Origin: Hyalella azteca
Lineage: Eukaryota; Arthropoda; Malacostraca; Amphipoda; Hyalellidae
Assembly: GCF_000764305.2 (NCBI RefSeq)
Contig: NW_025941287.1
Coordinates: 1-64,000 of the forward strand
Direction of reading: 5' to 3'
DNA length: 64,000 nt
The notes beneath the pieces were generated by a model, which saw only the letters and a program-made list of their open reading frames with translations, was not told where the DNA came from and did no database searches. A program made the translations under genes and the position numbers. The first letter of the stretch is position 1; each line of letters starts with the position of its first letter. Shown one piece after another: positions 47,545 through 59,790 of the stretch.

Positions 47545-47698
47545 CGGACGGACAGACAGACGGACAGACAGACGGACAGACAGACGGACAGACAGACGGA
47601 CAGACAAACGGACAGACAGACGGACAAACAGACGGACAGACAGACGGACAGACAGACGGACAGACAGACGGACAGACGGACGGACGGACAGACGGACA
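47545..47698. repeat. ACGGACAG microsatellite, right copy
   Basis: About 18 units of GACAGACG, longer and purer than the left copy. Frames reading TDRQ or VCPS repeats are artefacts. Confidence 0.92.
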
Positions 47699-48012
47699 TG
47701 GCAAGCACAATAGTGCATTATTTTCATAAATGAGAAAATGCGCTAAAAATAAAACAGCGAAAAGAAAACATGTCAAGACAACGTAATGATTATGCAAAAT
47801 GATCTTACTAAAACTTTGCGCAAGCCCGATTTTAGCACATGTCACTGAAAGTTCTATCAAACGCTTATGGCTACATCGATCTGTCTGATTTTTGGTGGAG
47901 AAATGGAGAAAAACATAGGAAACAAATCCTGACCTTTCAAAATATTTTAACTCTATTACTTTCCGAGTTACAGCCATTCAAAGTTGGGTATCGTTTTTTT
48001 TGGGACACCCTG

Positions 48013-48708
48013 TATAACACATTATTCAAATTGACTTATTACCCTGTGTAAGTTGAGAAAACTGTTATTCAAAAAAATTAGAAATTCTTGTGTTCATTTA
48101 TTATTTGATAAAGGTTGGTCATATTCATACAAAATACTTAATTAAGCAATAAGTATTCACGCTTAACCTGCGGAATTTTAGTTGGATAATTTCGGTTTTA
48201 TATTTTTGATTACGACGAACAGTTGCTTTGATTTTATCTAACGGAGAAAAATAATTGATTAATGTACAGTAATGAAGCACACTGAACTTCCCCGTGTTTG
48301 CCAATCTGCTAAATATTATTCGAAGCTTTTACTGGTAATCTTATTAAACGCGAGCTTTGCTAAGCGTTCACCAGATAATCTCATTAATAATTCCTGTCGA
48401 ATTATCGGCGGTTTATGACCGGCCATCGATGCACAGCGGACAAGTTGCAAAAATCCGGAAAGTAGATTTTCTTCATGATCGGCACTTTATTTCAACATCT
48501 TGTTGAGAAGAAATGAATAAAGAAATAACATCTTTTCCCTTTGTGTTATTTGCTGCAGGACTATTTTAACTGAGCATTAGAGCGCTTATTTCCATTACTA
48601 ATGTTATTGCTGCTTGTTGAAAGCCAAGCAATGAAGACATATTTGCTGCCCTTCGCTACGTTATAACTTTCATATTATGAATATATTATGAATATATTAT
48701 GAATATAA
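48013..48708. other. AT-rich DNA
   Basis: Three TATTATGAATA units at 48672-48707 abut the next MITE. Nothing else. Confidence 0.45.
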
Positions 48709-48832
48709 CACTGAGAGAAACTTCTGCCTCCGGAAACGAGTCATCCGTAAAAATGGGTCCATAGATAAACACTTCATGTGTTATTTTTGTGTTATATTCA
48801 TAGACATCAGGACCCACTCATTTCTCTCAGTG
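48709..48832. mobile_element. Small palindromic MITE (CACTGAGAGAAA ends)
   Basis: CACTGAGAGAAA and TTTCTCTCAGTG are perfect 12-bp terminal inverted repeats around 124 bp. The inner parts are also partly inverted (TGGGTCCATAGA / TCTATG...GGACCCA offset). It resembles the CACTCAGA family at its ends but has a different interior. Confidence 0.85.
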
Positions 48833-49457
48833 TAGATAATTTATCGGCACGCGTGACTGATTAAAATTGCGAACTAATTCTTTCAAAGTTTAGGGAAAGA
48901 TGTTGTCGCAAAGATCATTCATTCCGATATTCATTCATTTATTTATGCCTTGTTTGTAAGTCCTGAATAATGAATTTTAATGAGCTGGCAGGAATTACAA
49001 AGAGCAAACCTGTTGAACCCGCGACTTTGCCAACGTTAATGCAGCATATGAATGGAAGTTTATTTTTGTGGCTGGGCTAAAAAAAAGTAAGTAGATAACC
49101 GCAACCCAGTTCACAATTCCACCAGCCTCCATAGGACATGCTGACGGCACGAAATTTTTAATCCTGCGCTGACACAATGAGTATTGCAATATTTTAGCAC
49201 ACTATGATGTGTCCTAAAGTAGTGCGTGCTGCAAAGTGAACTGAGACAGTTGTCAATATAGTATATAAACTTTGATTATAAAATCCTCGTTTTAAAACAA
49301 TAATTGATGAGTGATGAAGTATGGTGCGAGAAACGTTTTAGGTGATATTTTAGATTAAAGTTCTTCAACTGTTATCAATAAATTTCAGTCACTGAGTTGA
49401 GCAAAAATACAATTCACGCGACATTGGTGTATTAACATAATATAATGTTTCGATATG
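48833..49457. other. AT-rich DNA
   Basis: No supported feature. Confidence 0.4.
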
Positions 49458-49638
49458 ATCTTAGAAAAATGAATGTGTCATATTGTCTAAATATTGACGC
49501 ATATTCTTACCCACTGCACAAGCAGAAGACAGACGGAGCAGAGATAGACAATTTTGCCGGGGCAAAACTGGATCAGGATGACTCACTCATGGGCAAAGAT
49601 ACATATATATTTGTATAAATTCTCACATTTTTCTGAGT
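49458..49638 (-). mobile_element. CACTCAGA-family MITE
   Basis: TCTTAGAAAAATGAATGTG, TTACCCACTGCACAAGCAG, TTTTGCCGGGGCAAAACTGG, ATCAGGATGACTCAC and CTCACATTTTTCTGAG. Confidence 0.88.
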
Positions 49639-50045
49639 ATGAACTGACACTCAGCGTGTCTCCATCATTTCAATGTTTCGTGGGTTCCCAGCACTGAAGG
49701 ATAAGCCAGCAAGGAGGCTGCATAGGCTCGTCAGGATAGTGGCAAAATAGGGACTTTTTACACTCTTTCCCAAGTTCATATTTGAGTCCTATGATTAGAC
49801 CAATAAAGAATCATGAATATCAGCATTATCATAAATAAGATATTGGTTTAAACCTTCAGTAGACAAGGAAATTAAAAAATGAACTGATTCTAAAAAATCT
49901 TTGGTTTGCCACGGAGTGCTGGTGACTGTCGTTACGTTTAATTAATAACTTATTTAAAATTCACAGCCTTAGCATTACTGACTGAACCTCAACTATTTGT
50001 CTACCATCAATTATAAGTTTCAGAAAATTCAGCCACCGCAACATG
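49639..50045. other. AT-rich DNA
   Basis: No feature. Confidence 0.4.
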
Positions 50046-50201
50046 CTCTCAGAAAACTGTGTGAGATTTTTCGAAGAGCTGTTCACTTTAGCCTTTAGTT
50101 GGGCTATCCTGACTCAGTTTGGCCTGGAAAAATGGTGTAATAGCGCTACGCACAGAAAGTGTCACTATTTTTACAATTTGACCCATCCATTTTCCTGTGT
50201 T
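50046..50201 (+). mobile_element. CACTCAGA-family MITE
   Basis: CTCTCAGAAAACTGTGTGAG, GGCTATCCTGACTCAGTTTG, AATAGCGCTACGC, AAAGTGTCACTATTT and TTTGACCCATCCATTTTCCT. Confidence 0.85.
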
Positions 50202-51943
50202 ACTGCTTTATGATATTCTGCTCAAAATAAGTTATATCTCTACTTTTAAATGGAAATGGCATGATTGATGATTTCCTACAATTATTTGCTACCAAGTGGC
50301 CGTTAAGAAATTTATGACGATATTAAATACGAAACATTATTAGGTAGGTTGGCTAAATACTTCCAAAACTATAAAATTGGGGCAGTGAGTTGTGGGATTG
50401 AGTCTTGGCCAGTTGAAGAAATTCTGGTCGTAATCGGCAAGATGGCTGTGATTGGAACAAAGAGTTGGAACAATGAGCTTTTTGAAACAATAAGTTTCGG
50501 GTTTGAGCCCCAGCTAGTTGAGAAAATTCTGTACTGTCTAGAATCAACGACAGGAAAATCATTACCAAACATTCAACGCGTTCACTATACGATTTTATTA
50601 TTATTATATAATAAACTAATGGAGCTGGCTCAAAGAAAGGTGAGATGTCGGTGTCATGCTCAGTCATTTCAGTAAAGAGCTCAGTTTAGCAGTTACAATT
50701 TCGCAAATTTTATTATGAGAAGACTGAGTCTCGGCACAAAGACTGGCAGTCAAGCTGTCGACAAACGCTAAGTTATTATAGCGCCAACAAAGCGTTTGCT
50801 GCAAGACTGCTTCGCCTCAAAAGAGCGTGCAGTGAGAATGCACCGAAGCTTCAATCTGTTTGTTCATCAGAAAATATATTACATCACTGAAGAAAACCAT
50901 TTCATTTTATGATACACGTATTATTCTGCTAGTCTTGTGAGCGCTCTAGAGTTTGTGTCTATTGGAAAGTCTGTTAGAAATTATAAACAAGGCAACGTTC
51001 TTATACGTGGAACAAAAGCACGCCAATAAGGAGCACAATTTGAAGAATTGGATTAACTTTAAGAATCCATGCTAACAACTATAAATTATTCTTAGAAAAA
51101 ACATAACGCGGAAAAAAAACAAAAGTTGGAGGTTTATTGTATGCTAAACATTTTTATGCATATTACTTCAAGGATGCTTCGAAGTAATACTTCTTTTACA
51201 AGCCACGCAGCAAAGTTTCTTTTATAATGTTTCTTGAATTTGTTTCGGCCTTGAAAAATTTTCCAACCACTGGTCTGAGATATCCTTTCGCAAAATATTA
51301 AAATTTCTACAATTTCTATAGTATGATAATATTATTTTAGTAGACTGTTTGCTAAAAAATTACAAAGAGAAAGTGTTTAACTCTTAAAGAACAAAATTAG
51401 ATGGAATATTTATCTCAGTAATCATTAATATTTAACACATGTTACGTGACTGCATAGCAATGGGAAACGAGGCATTGAATTTCCCAGTTTTTTGGCAGCC
51501 AAATAAATTTGAAAACAATATAAACAACATCGTAAAAGCAATAATTACTCTAGCGAAACAATTTATATTGAATATCCAAAAAACATTTGCCGTAGGTTGG
51601 CCTTGTCAGTCAAAAATATCCAGCTATAAGTATGCAAATACACCTTTATTAAATCATAAAAGTATGAAACGAGCACTGTCAAAAATCTAATTACGACTCT
51701 TAATAAATAGAGGAGTTAAAAATTGCACTGGAAATAATGGCACGACAACTTTGTATCAAATGGATGCCAGACTTTTGCTGACAGTAGAAGTGCCAACCAA
51801 AAAATAATTCCTCTCTACAGATACAAATACAACGCTGGACCCACGCCGCATTATTGCGGCGCTGCTACGGAAAAACTCAAATTTATGTGGCCAGAACATG
51901 GCGGCATATTAAGCTGTGCAGAATTACAGATTTTTCCTCTGCA
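50202..51943. other. AT-rich DNA with a short internal repeat
   Basis: At 50380-50535 two to three degenerate units share GTTTGAG/GATTGAGTCTTGGCCAGTTG and GAAATTCTG. Overlapping 104-108-codon frames on both strands are unrecognised. No gene supported. Confidence 0.4.
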
Positions 51944-52290
51944 TAGAGCTGCAGTTATGGTCGCTGCGTAGAGCTGCAGTTATGGTCGCTGCGTAGAGCT
52001 GCAGTTATGGTCGCTGCATAGAGCTGCAGTTATGGTCGCTGCATAGAGCTGCAGTTATGGTCGCTGCGTAGAGCTGCAGTTATGGTCGCTGCGTAGAGCT
52101 GCAGTTATGGCCGCTGCGTATAGCTGCAGTTATGGTTGCTGCGTAGAGCTGCAGTTATGGTCGCTACGTAGAGCTGCAGTTATGGCCGCTGCGTAGAGCT
52201 GCAGTTATGGTCGCTGCGTAGAGCTGCAGTTATGGTCGCTGCATAGAGCTGCAGTTATGGTCGCTGCGTAGAGCTGCAGTTATGGAGGCG
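51944..52290. repeat. 25-bp satellite, TATGG subtype
   Basis: About 14 units of GTAGAGCTGCAGTTATGGTC plus GCTGC, nearly uniform. Confidence 0.92.
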
Positions 52291-52500
52291 CTGTATAGAG
52301 CTGCAGTTTTGTGTGCTGTATAGAGCTGCAGTTTTGGGAGCTGTATAGAGCTGCAGTTTTGTGTGCTGTATAGAGTTGCAGTTTTGGGCACTGTATAGAG
52401 TTGCAGTTTTGGGCGCTGTATAGAGTTGCAGTTTTGGGCGCTGTATAGAGCTGCAGTTTTGTGTGCTGTATAGAGCTGCAGTTTTGGGCGCTGTGTAGAG
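52291..52500. repeat. 25-bp satellite, TTTTG subtype
   Basis: About eight units of ATAGAGCTGCAGTTTTGGGC plus GCTGT. It follows the other subtype after one hybrid unit (GGAGGCGCTG), so the array switched subtype abruptly. Confidence 0.92.
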
Positions 52501-55500
52501 CAGCAACAATAGTCGCAGAAGTGCAATCGTCTCGTCTGAGAGGAAATCAAACTAAAGTTCCACTTGATTTTTGCCTGGCATTTAATCGCGTTGAAAATAG
52601 TCACTGTTCGCATTTCTTATCTGTTTTAGCGCTGGAAAATCCAGAGATTTGTACGGTGATTCCGGTTGACGTTCAGTTTTGCGCTCGGCGAGAAACAAGA
52701 AAAGTTTTCTCGCTTCACTTAACCTCGTTGAGCCAGAGTTTGTTTTGGTAAATTGGATGGAATGAATACAACACTCCTAGGACTGTTCATCGTCCTGAAT
52801 AAGTTGGGAGTTCAGGTATTCACTGCAATACTCGTAGGACTGTTGATTATCGTAAGCTGCGTCAAGGAATGGAAGCTATCCAATGAAAATTATATGACAT
52901 TGACGAAAAATTAGATCCATGCTGTTCAGAAATGTAAATAATAGAAATATTCAAATCATAATTAGCATATAATATATCAGGGTGAAAATTTATAAAAATC
53001 TGTTGTCGTTTGTTGGGTCATGAAATCTACGTCAAGAACTTGGTTCTCTTGCGATCATTTTGGTTCAAGACAAAAATTTATGCATCTTAAAACCATTCCA
53101 TTGTGGCTTATATAAAGCAGCGAACGCAATTAGGAAGTAATGGTGAAAACTTTTGTTTCATATAACAACGATTAGCATACATTTATGAGAAAAATAAACC
53201 GAACAGTGAGTGAGAAAAATACTGATGATATTTTAACAACCCGTGGCTGACAATTATGAATGAGTAAAAAATTACAAGAAAAAAAAGTGGATGGGAAACG
53301 AAAGTCGGTTGACGAGCGGATGAATGTTGCCATGTTTTTTGACGGTGAAAATGTTGTTTGTTTTTGTCTGCAGTGTCGTTGCAGCGACGTAAAATCCCGG
53401 CAAATTATTTCATGGTGCAGAATTTTTGGTGACGCTATTTAAAAGTTGACCGCTGACGCAATCCTCAGGAGTATGACAAGAATTAATCACTGGTAGTCGT
53501 CGTTTCAAAATGTCGAACAGGCAGTCATTCGGCATTTGAACCGTCAAATTAAATTATTATGGAAAATGACGATTTTAATGAAAATTCTTTTTGAGGCTTG
53601 CAATCTGGTTTAATTGATTATGAAGCTGGTCTTCAGAATCAAAATAATATGATTTTTGGAAATTAAATTTTCTATATATGTATATATTCTGTCTTTTAGA
53701 AGAATGATGATTGTTGAATGCTGGATGGGAGAAATATTGCTGCTACCATTACAGAGAAAATAAGAGCCGGGATGCTCTTATAAAAAAAATAAATAAAAAG
53801 CATATAACCACTTGCTGGTGGTATAATAAACAGAGGAGGCGGATTAACGCAGATTAACGCAGATTACAGCTCCACACGATCACTCTCGCAGGAGGTGCAT
53901 ACCGTCCTCGACTACACGAGACACTGATTGGCTGCCTCACGCGCACGCCCTTATATAGTCACGTCACTTCTCCAGTCATTTTAACTGCTCGTAGTCCTGG
54001 AGCTATAGAAGGATTAAAATATGGAGAATGGTATATGTGAATAATTAATACAATTAATTATATAAAGTCATTAACGACTAGAATTTGTATATTAAAATAT
54101 ATTTCTTCATAATACCTAATAATGCATAATACTTGTAGCTTTTCTTCACCAACTCCAAAAAAACTCGCATATCTTCTTAATTAAATTTGTAATATCTCAC
54201 CGCGATGAGAACTACATAGACAAGAAGACACCTCATGAAATATTAATGACTGAGTATCAGTGAAAACAACGCTAGATGAACTAAAAAATAGCAAGGCCAG
54301 CAAAGCTCAGGATGAAGGCCCCTGAGAATTAGATTGTGAGACCAAAATTTGCTGATGTCATCGTTTGCTTCTGACATTGTAGCCCCGGTTGCCCTGAACG
54401 ATTGCCAGTTTTTTGTAAAAATATTTTGCGCCAAAAAAATGAAAAAGAAAAAAACATCATTTTGAAACGGCGGGCTGTGTTGCCATGAATATGCTTTCTG
54501 TTGGGTAATATCTTTTTCAAAGCGAACTCCAGTTTTGTACGAGAAAATACACAAAAAATTCGCCCGTGTTTTTGGTGCCAAAATTCGTAACCCAATCATA
54601 AAGCCAATTTTTAGTTCCGATTTTTTAGAGCAAATCGAAATGCTTCAATCGACGTGATTTCGAGTCCAATGTTTGCAGATTTATTATTAAAGACTTACTA
54701 ATTAAATTATTACTATGAAAAATAGAATCACCGATAAGAATTGATAAATTATTTTATGAACATTTATCCTATCCTCGAAGCATATGTGAGAATTAATAGT
54801 AAATGAAAATTCCTAATTTAACAGAGGATGTTCTCCGCTACCACTATACGCTTAGACTTAAATATTACCCGAACTCTGAATAATTTTAATCGCAATGTAT
54901 CTTCGTTACGCTAAATAAATTAGGCGAAGATAATTCAATTACCAAGTTTTAAAAATATGACGACCATCTTACGTTTGCCTGAGTGAACTTCTCATGTCGC
55001 ACCGTGGGGGGAGTTTCTCGATGCGTGGGACGAATATGGAATTGAATGAACGTTTTCCCACAGCCACGAGTGGCTTGTAAATTAATAAGTTGGCAGAAGC
55101 GCATGGTCAAGATTAAACTCTAAGTGATAAGATCATGAATTATAGTAACCAAGAAAAGTAGAACAGTTAAGATAGACGGAGAAGTAAAGATAGGAGATGA
55201 AGGAAAAGTTTCGAGAATTTTTTATTGAAAGTAATCGTTTAATAATCATAAATTTGCACAAATTGAAAATTTAAATTGATTATGATTCAATTCAGATGCT
55301 GTATTATAATTCAATTCGGATGCTGTTTTTTATAAGACATTCGAATTAAAACGATTACCGTCGTTATTTTAACAGCAAAGTATTACCGCAACAGATTTCA
55401 TTTTTCACAACACACAAATTCTTGATTTCGTAAAAGCCTTATTGATATCTTTTCAAGAGGGACTGTAAGACTTTTCTTGAACAGCTACAGGCAGTTTCTT

Positions 55501-57552
55501 GTTTGCAAGCCAAACAGCTGTGGAAATTGGACGTTGCTTTCGGCCGCACCTATTGAGTTCTTTTCTAAGAAATTCAAAGAACTAAGCTTGCCAAGCGTCG
55601 AGAGGTTCTGCTTCTTCGATTAGATCGTGAGTCCTGAATAAATACAAATGCATTGGTTTTTTCGGGCTCTGTCATTTCAAGGCATAACAATATTGAAGTT
55701 CTTAACTTGTAGAATTATGAGAATGAAAGAGACAATAACTGAATTAGACTTTAATGAAAATGAAAGGAAAAACAAGACGTAATGGTGAGAAAAATATGAT
55801 TGCCAGTAAGAAAAATGTAGCGACAGCGAGAACCTGTCTTATATGATAGTTGTGCTTCATTAATTCATAACGTTTTATGAATATTTATTGGGCAAATTGT
55901 TCGCTAATTGTTTGTAAGAATTGTAGATAAATAAATTGTGGTTGTCTGTATATATTATAATAACTTTTCACATTAGTGCTCATGAAATAGCGGAACTAAA
56001 TAGAGATTGACAGGCACAACTTTCTAACCAAAAAACACTCAATAGGAATATTTGGACAAAATAAACAATTGCAGTTTAGAACTCGTGCCTTCGAGGATAT
56101 TACGCGACGCTTGCAAGAACATAAGGTGCATTTGGCGCTGTCTTAAAGCGACTTCTGACAATCTGCATCGTTTCTTCACAAAGTCTTCAGTGGAGCGAAA
56201 GCACAGTTTTTCAAGAGAGTTTTTACAATGGCAGAACAGCTCGAGTGGAGCTTAAGGGTATAGCTTCAGATGCGGCCGAGGGTAGGGACAAGCACAAGAA
56301 ACGGCGTGCTGCAAGAAAATTAGAAAAATAAGTGATGAATGAGAATGGGAATGTAAAAGACAGCAACTAGGTGTACGTAGATTATGATACATACATATAT
56401 TTGAGCAATAATTTGAAATAGTGCACGATTAAATGGAAAAAAATCAGCTACTAATTACATTGTGATACATGGTCAGGTTTATAGAAAAGATGTAATATAA
56501 CATCATGTATTGTCGTTACATTAGCTTATAAACATAGTAAATTCTAGCATAAAAAATTAAGTGTTGAGTATTGCAACAAAGAATTAAATTTTTAGCACTA
56601 TACATTTTAACCTTTCACCCATATGAATGAAAAGAAGTGAGAAGTTCATTGGCGTTAGAAACGAAAGCAATAGTCTATGGTATAAGATATCCTATATTGC
56701 TATATATCTACCTGGTAGACCAAACTATATGGCAGGACCAGCCAAGGTTGAGGCTGCATCTTTCCTCTCTGGAAGACCCAGAGAAGTACTCAATAATTAA
56801 TGTATCGTTGCTCTAATAATATAATAATGAATCTTCCTTCTTTATCATTCTCTCTCCTGCATGTTGCTGAGACCATCTAAAAGACACCGAAAGCTGTTTT
56901 TTTCGCATAATAGACTAGCCATAAAAATCCAGCTGCCTAAATTGACCTAAATCCGACCACGGAAATATTACCAGAGTAATCGATCGCTGCGGAGTAATTA
57001 CCGCTTTGACGCGTGTGGTAGTAATATCTGTAACCAATTTAGCAGTCATTAATTACTTTTTTAATAAAAAAAAACAAAATAGACGAGCCTATGCAATTAT
57101 TGAGAACAAAGTCTAATAAAAATACGGCAGGGTTAAAAATACCTCTCTGATTTCGATGGACGTCCAAATACTGAAAGTTTTTTTTACGACGTAGACTCAC
57201 AATCTTTAGGCTTCAACGCTTACATTAATTTCCGATGACGAAAATCAAACGAGGCCTTCATTAAGGAAAAAATTAGGCAGCATTGTGGACGATCAGGTAA
57301 ATACAGTGGTAGCCTGCCTGCAGGCTTGTTTGCTCCAATCAGAAGGCTGTCTTCAGTACAAATATTGACCTCAGCCCTTGCCCAATCCTGTGAGCCTAAA
57401 ATGAGAGGCCTAGGATTAGAGATTCTGTCAACATCCTGTCGAGAACCCCGGTGTAAAAATTCATCAACTGCTCCTGCAAAAAAATAATAAAAAATTCCCC
57501 CGTCATCACTGAGTTAAAATGCAAATTGAGCTGCAGTTTAGCATGCTGCTGC
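52501..57552. other. Long stretch without supported genes
   Basis: Mostly AT-rich. A GC-richer island at 53830-54000 has a TATA-like CTTATATAG (53951) and GGATTAACGCA twice, and may be a promoter or LTR remnant. Open frames at 54243-54599 (minus) and 56052-56255 (plus) lack recognisable motifs. Confidence 0.35.
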
Positions 57553-57558
57553 TTATGA

Positions 57559-57830
57559 CCCTATGACCTTATGATGAGTTTTAGGACGTCGTAGTCCACG
57601 GTCACGCTGATGCGCCGCCTTCGACGTCCTCCGTCTCCGAGTCGTCGTCGGATGTAACGTTGGACGCGTTCCGTCTATTTGTAACGTCTGCTGCTGCTGC
57701 ATGCTGCTGTACAGGAGTTCAGCATGAAAGTTGCTGTCGTCACGGGCTTCAAAATTCATGCAAATGACATCGTTGTCGGGATTTGCTGCTTGCAAAAAAT
57801 TCCACTTTAAGCCCGCGTAATTCAAACTAG
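57559..57830. other. Possible exon, strand undecided
   Basis: GC-richer than its surroundings. The minus strand has a 90-codon frame (57825-57553) ending in an Arg/His-rich tail. One plus frame reads ADAPPSTSSVSESSSDVTLD, acidic and Ser-rich like a disordered protein region, then an Ala/Cys stretch, with a weak acceptor-like TTTTAG at about 57580. Either could be real, and no splice donor decides it. I do not recognise a family. Confidence 0.25.
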
Positions 57831-58419
57831 CGCGCTAAATATGAAAGCTTGAAGGCCTCTTTGCATGAGCTTATCTTGCCACAGCTAATTGCTTTATTAA
57901 GGCTACTCGATTTGCGAGGAGAAATCTTTCCAAATATTTCAAACTTTTTTCTTCAGTAGTGAACACGGACGAGTATTCAAGTAATATTTTTCTGCAGCAC
58001 CCCGCGGTAGCTTAAATTGGAAGCAATAAAGTCCATGAATCCAGAAGAAATATCAAGTAACGACTAAACAGCTGCCAGCAAAGAATTTTTTTTAAATAAT
58101 TGCATGAACTTAGAACAAAATTGCCACTCGTTTTAGCTGCGCGACTTTTTTCTTAGTCAATCCATTATTAGGGAAGAACAGCATTAGGAAAAAAGAGAAT
58201 AAAGCAAAAATCTCGATGTAGTAATTCCAGTTTTTCCTTCGGATCGATCAGCTGCGCATACGCGAAAACCTGTATGTGCATCGATTATTTATCAATGAAT
58301 ATCAGCTAGAAAATAATGCACAAATATATTCAACAATCACAATGGATGGAAGAAAATCGCATATTTTTCCTAACCACAAAGCATTGAGCCGTAAGACGAA
58401 ACCATTCTGTTCTCGCCAC
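57831..58419. other. AT-rich DNA
   Basis: No feature. Confidence 0.4.
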
Positions 58420-58530
58420 TCGATTGCCGCGTCTCGTGTTTTTCTAGCGACAGTTCGTGCGTCGCAATTCAGTGGCAGCGCCGCGGTCGTAATTTGGACC
58501 GCAATATTCCTGCGGTGACGTAAGTGATAT
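58420..58530 (+). promoter_or_regulatory. Possible promoter / first-exon region
   Basis: A CpG-containing patch includes AATTCAGTGG (an arthropod-like TCAGT initiator) near 58468 and a strong splice-donor match GACGTAAGT at 58517-58525. No TATA box or coding frame confirms it. Confidence 0.2.
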
Positions 58531-58579
58531 TCACAGGCGCCTGCCTCGGGACGGAAACCATCGCGCTATCTGCGGTGAA

Positions 58580-58641
58580 TGAGACAACAAGTGTGGTCCA
58601 GTGAGACAACAAGTGGGGTCCAGTGAGACAACAAGCGAGGT
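58580..58641. repeat. 22-bp minisatellite, broken by N
   Basis: Nearly three units of GTGAGACAACAAGTGTGGTC plus CA, stopping at the N at 58642. Confidence 0.9.
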
Positions 58642-58642
58642 N

Positions 58643-58820
58643 AGCTCCGTCCCGAGCAGTGAAGAGAATTGGAGCAGAAGCGAGCAGCATGTGAGCGGCA
58701 CTTGAGCTCCGTCCCGAGCAGTGAAGAGAATTGGAGCAGAAGCGAGCAGCATGTGAGCAGCACTTGAGCTCCGTCCCAAGCAGCGAAGAGAATTGGAGCA
58801 GAATCGAGCAGCGTGAGAGC
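58643..58820. repeat. 62-bp tandem repeat, three units
   Basis: AGCTCCGTCCCGAGCAGTGA begins at 58643, 58705 and 58767. The minus-strand frames of about 65-117 codons are by-products. Confidence 0.92.
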
Positions 58821-58969
58821 AATTGAATGGAGTTATTGAGCTGTGGGATGGCATTTGCGAGCAGGCGATAGACTTGCCGCTTCGAGCATCAGATCCGTGG
58901 GGAAAAATTTATGTATTACAAGGGACTAGGAGACGGGGCATCTGAAACTGAACGACGAAACGGGAAAAT

Positions 58970-59194
58970 GAGACGGGGTGACTGAGATGAGACGGGGTGA
59001 CTGAGATGAGACGGGGTGACTGAGATGAGATGAGGTGACTGAGATGCGACGAGGTGACTGAGATGAGACGGGGTGACTGAGATGAGACGAGGTGACTGAG
59101 ATGAGACGGGGTGACTGAGATGACCCGGGGTGACTGAGATGAGACGGGGTGACTGAGATGAGACGGGGTGACTGAGATGAGAATGGGTGACTAA
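58970..59194. repeat. 19-bp satellite array
   Basis: About twelve units of GAGACGGGGTGACTGAGAT with few variants. Confidence 0.92.
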
Positions 59195-59685
59195 TTAAAT
59201 GCTAAGAAATCGATCGTGCCTATTTCTGAAAAACCGTTAAAACATTAGCAACATCATTGGTATATAAATTTGTACCTGGAAAGCAACTATTGCCATGTTA
59301 TACACTCCATATGTTGTAATACACTCGATCTAAATGTTGTTATACAAGAGCAGTGCCGCATGCATGCAGTGTTGTATTTTAATGGGTAAACTTACAGAGT
59401 TCAAGCGGTCAAATATCCATGCAAATAATTGCAATACAGATATTTAGCCCGGTAAAATAAATAAATTTGAGAGCAAAATGTTATGGGAAATGACCATTAT
59501 TTCAGCCTAATAACAAAAAAAAAAAATCGTTAAATACAGTAAAAAATTCAGTTCAGAAGAAGTTCAGATCTAGGAACACAAATACAATCAATTAGTAGAG
59601 TAAAAGGCACTGTTGGGTTTTAAAACGGAGAATAAATAAATAAGACATGAAATTAACGCTAGTAAACGGCCTATCTATTTACTAT
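59195..59685. other. AT-rich DNA
   Basis: No feature. Confidence 0.4.
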
Positions 59686-59768
59686 CTGTCTCTTATACAC
59701 ATCTAGATGTGTATAAGAGACAGCAACAAGTGTGGTCCAGTGAGACAACAAGNGTGTATAAGAGACAG
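59686..59768. other. Adapter junction plus misplaced satellite scrap and N (artefact)
   Basis: A complete 38-bp mosaic-end pair (59686-59723) is followed by 29 bp identical to the 22-bp satellite near 58585, an N at 59753, then GTGTATAAGAGACAG, the last 15 bases of another mosaic end. This is a chimeric read stitched into the assembly. Confidence 0.96.
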
Positions 59769-59790
59769 GAGCTGGACTCCGAAACGTTTT
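59767..59790 (+). mobile_element. PLE-type 3' tail fragment
   Basis: GGAGCTGGACTCCGAAACGT resembles the tail of the PLE copies at 63.1 and 63.98 kb (GCTGGTCTCCGAAACG). No coding part is attached, and its left side is the adapter artefact. Confidence 0.45.

Larger units (their letters stand above)
46625..48012. mobile_element. Foldback-type transposon with long terminal inverted repeats
   Basis: The outer ends CAGGGTGTCCCAAAAAAACG and its reverse complement are flanked by TA on both sides (46623-46624, 48013-48014). The inverted arms are about 310-320 bp (46625-46940 and 47695-48012) and highly similar. Inside are a second inverted pair (GAAAATGCGCTCTCTCTCAC near 47031, repeated inverted near 47500) and two kinds of tandem repeat. 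There is no transposase. The CAGGGTGTCCC end is widespread in insect genomes as a non-autonomous element terminus (from general knowledge). The frames of up to 151 codons on either strand come from the arms and microsatellites. Confidence 0.88.

Noticed and set aside
47362..47977. Frames with TDRQ or VCPS repeats up to 151 codons
   Set aside because: Translations of the GACAGACG microsatellite and foldback arms.
50500..50535. tRNA-like T-arm (GGTTTGAGCCCC)
   Set aside because: No matching acceptor, D or anticodon arms can be drawn around it, and the motif is part of a short local repeat.
53830..54000. GC-rich island with TATA-like site as an LTR or promoter
   Set aside because: No matching TG...CA ends, target duplication, initiator at the right distance or downstream frame could be found. 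Mentioned only in the gap entry.
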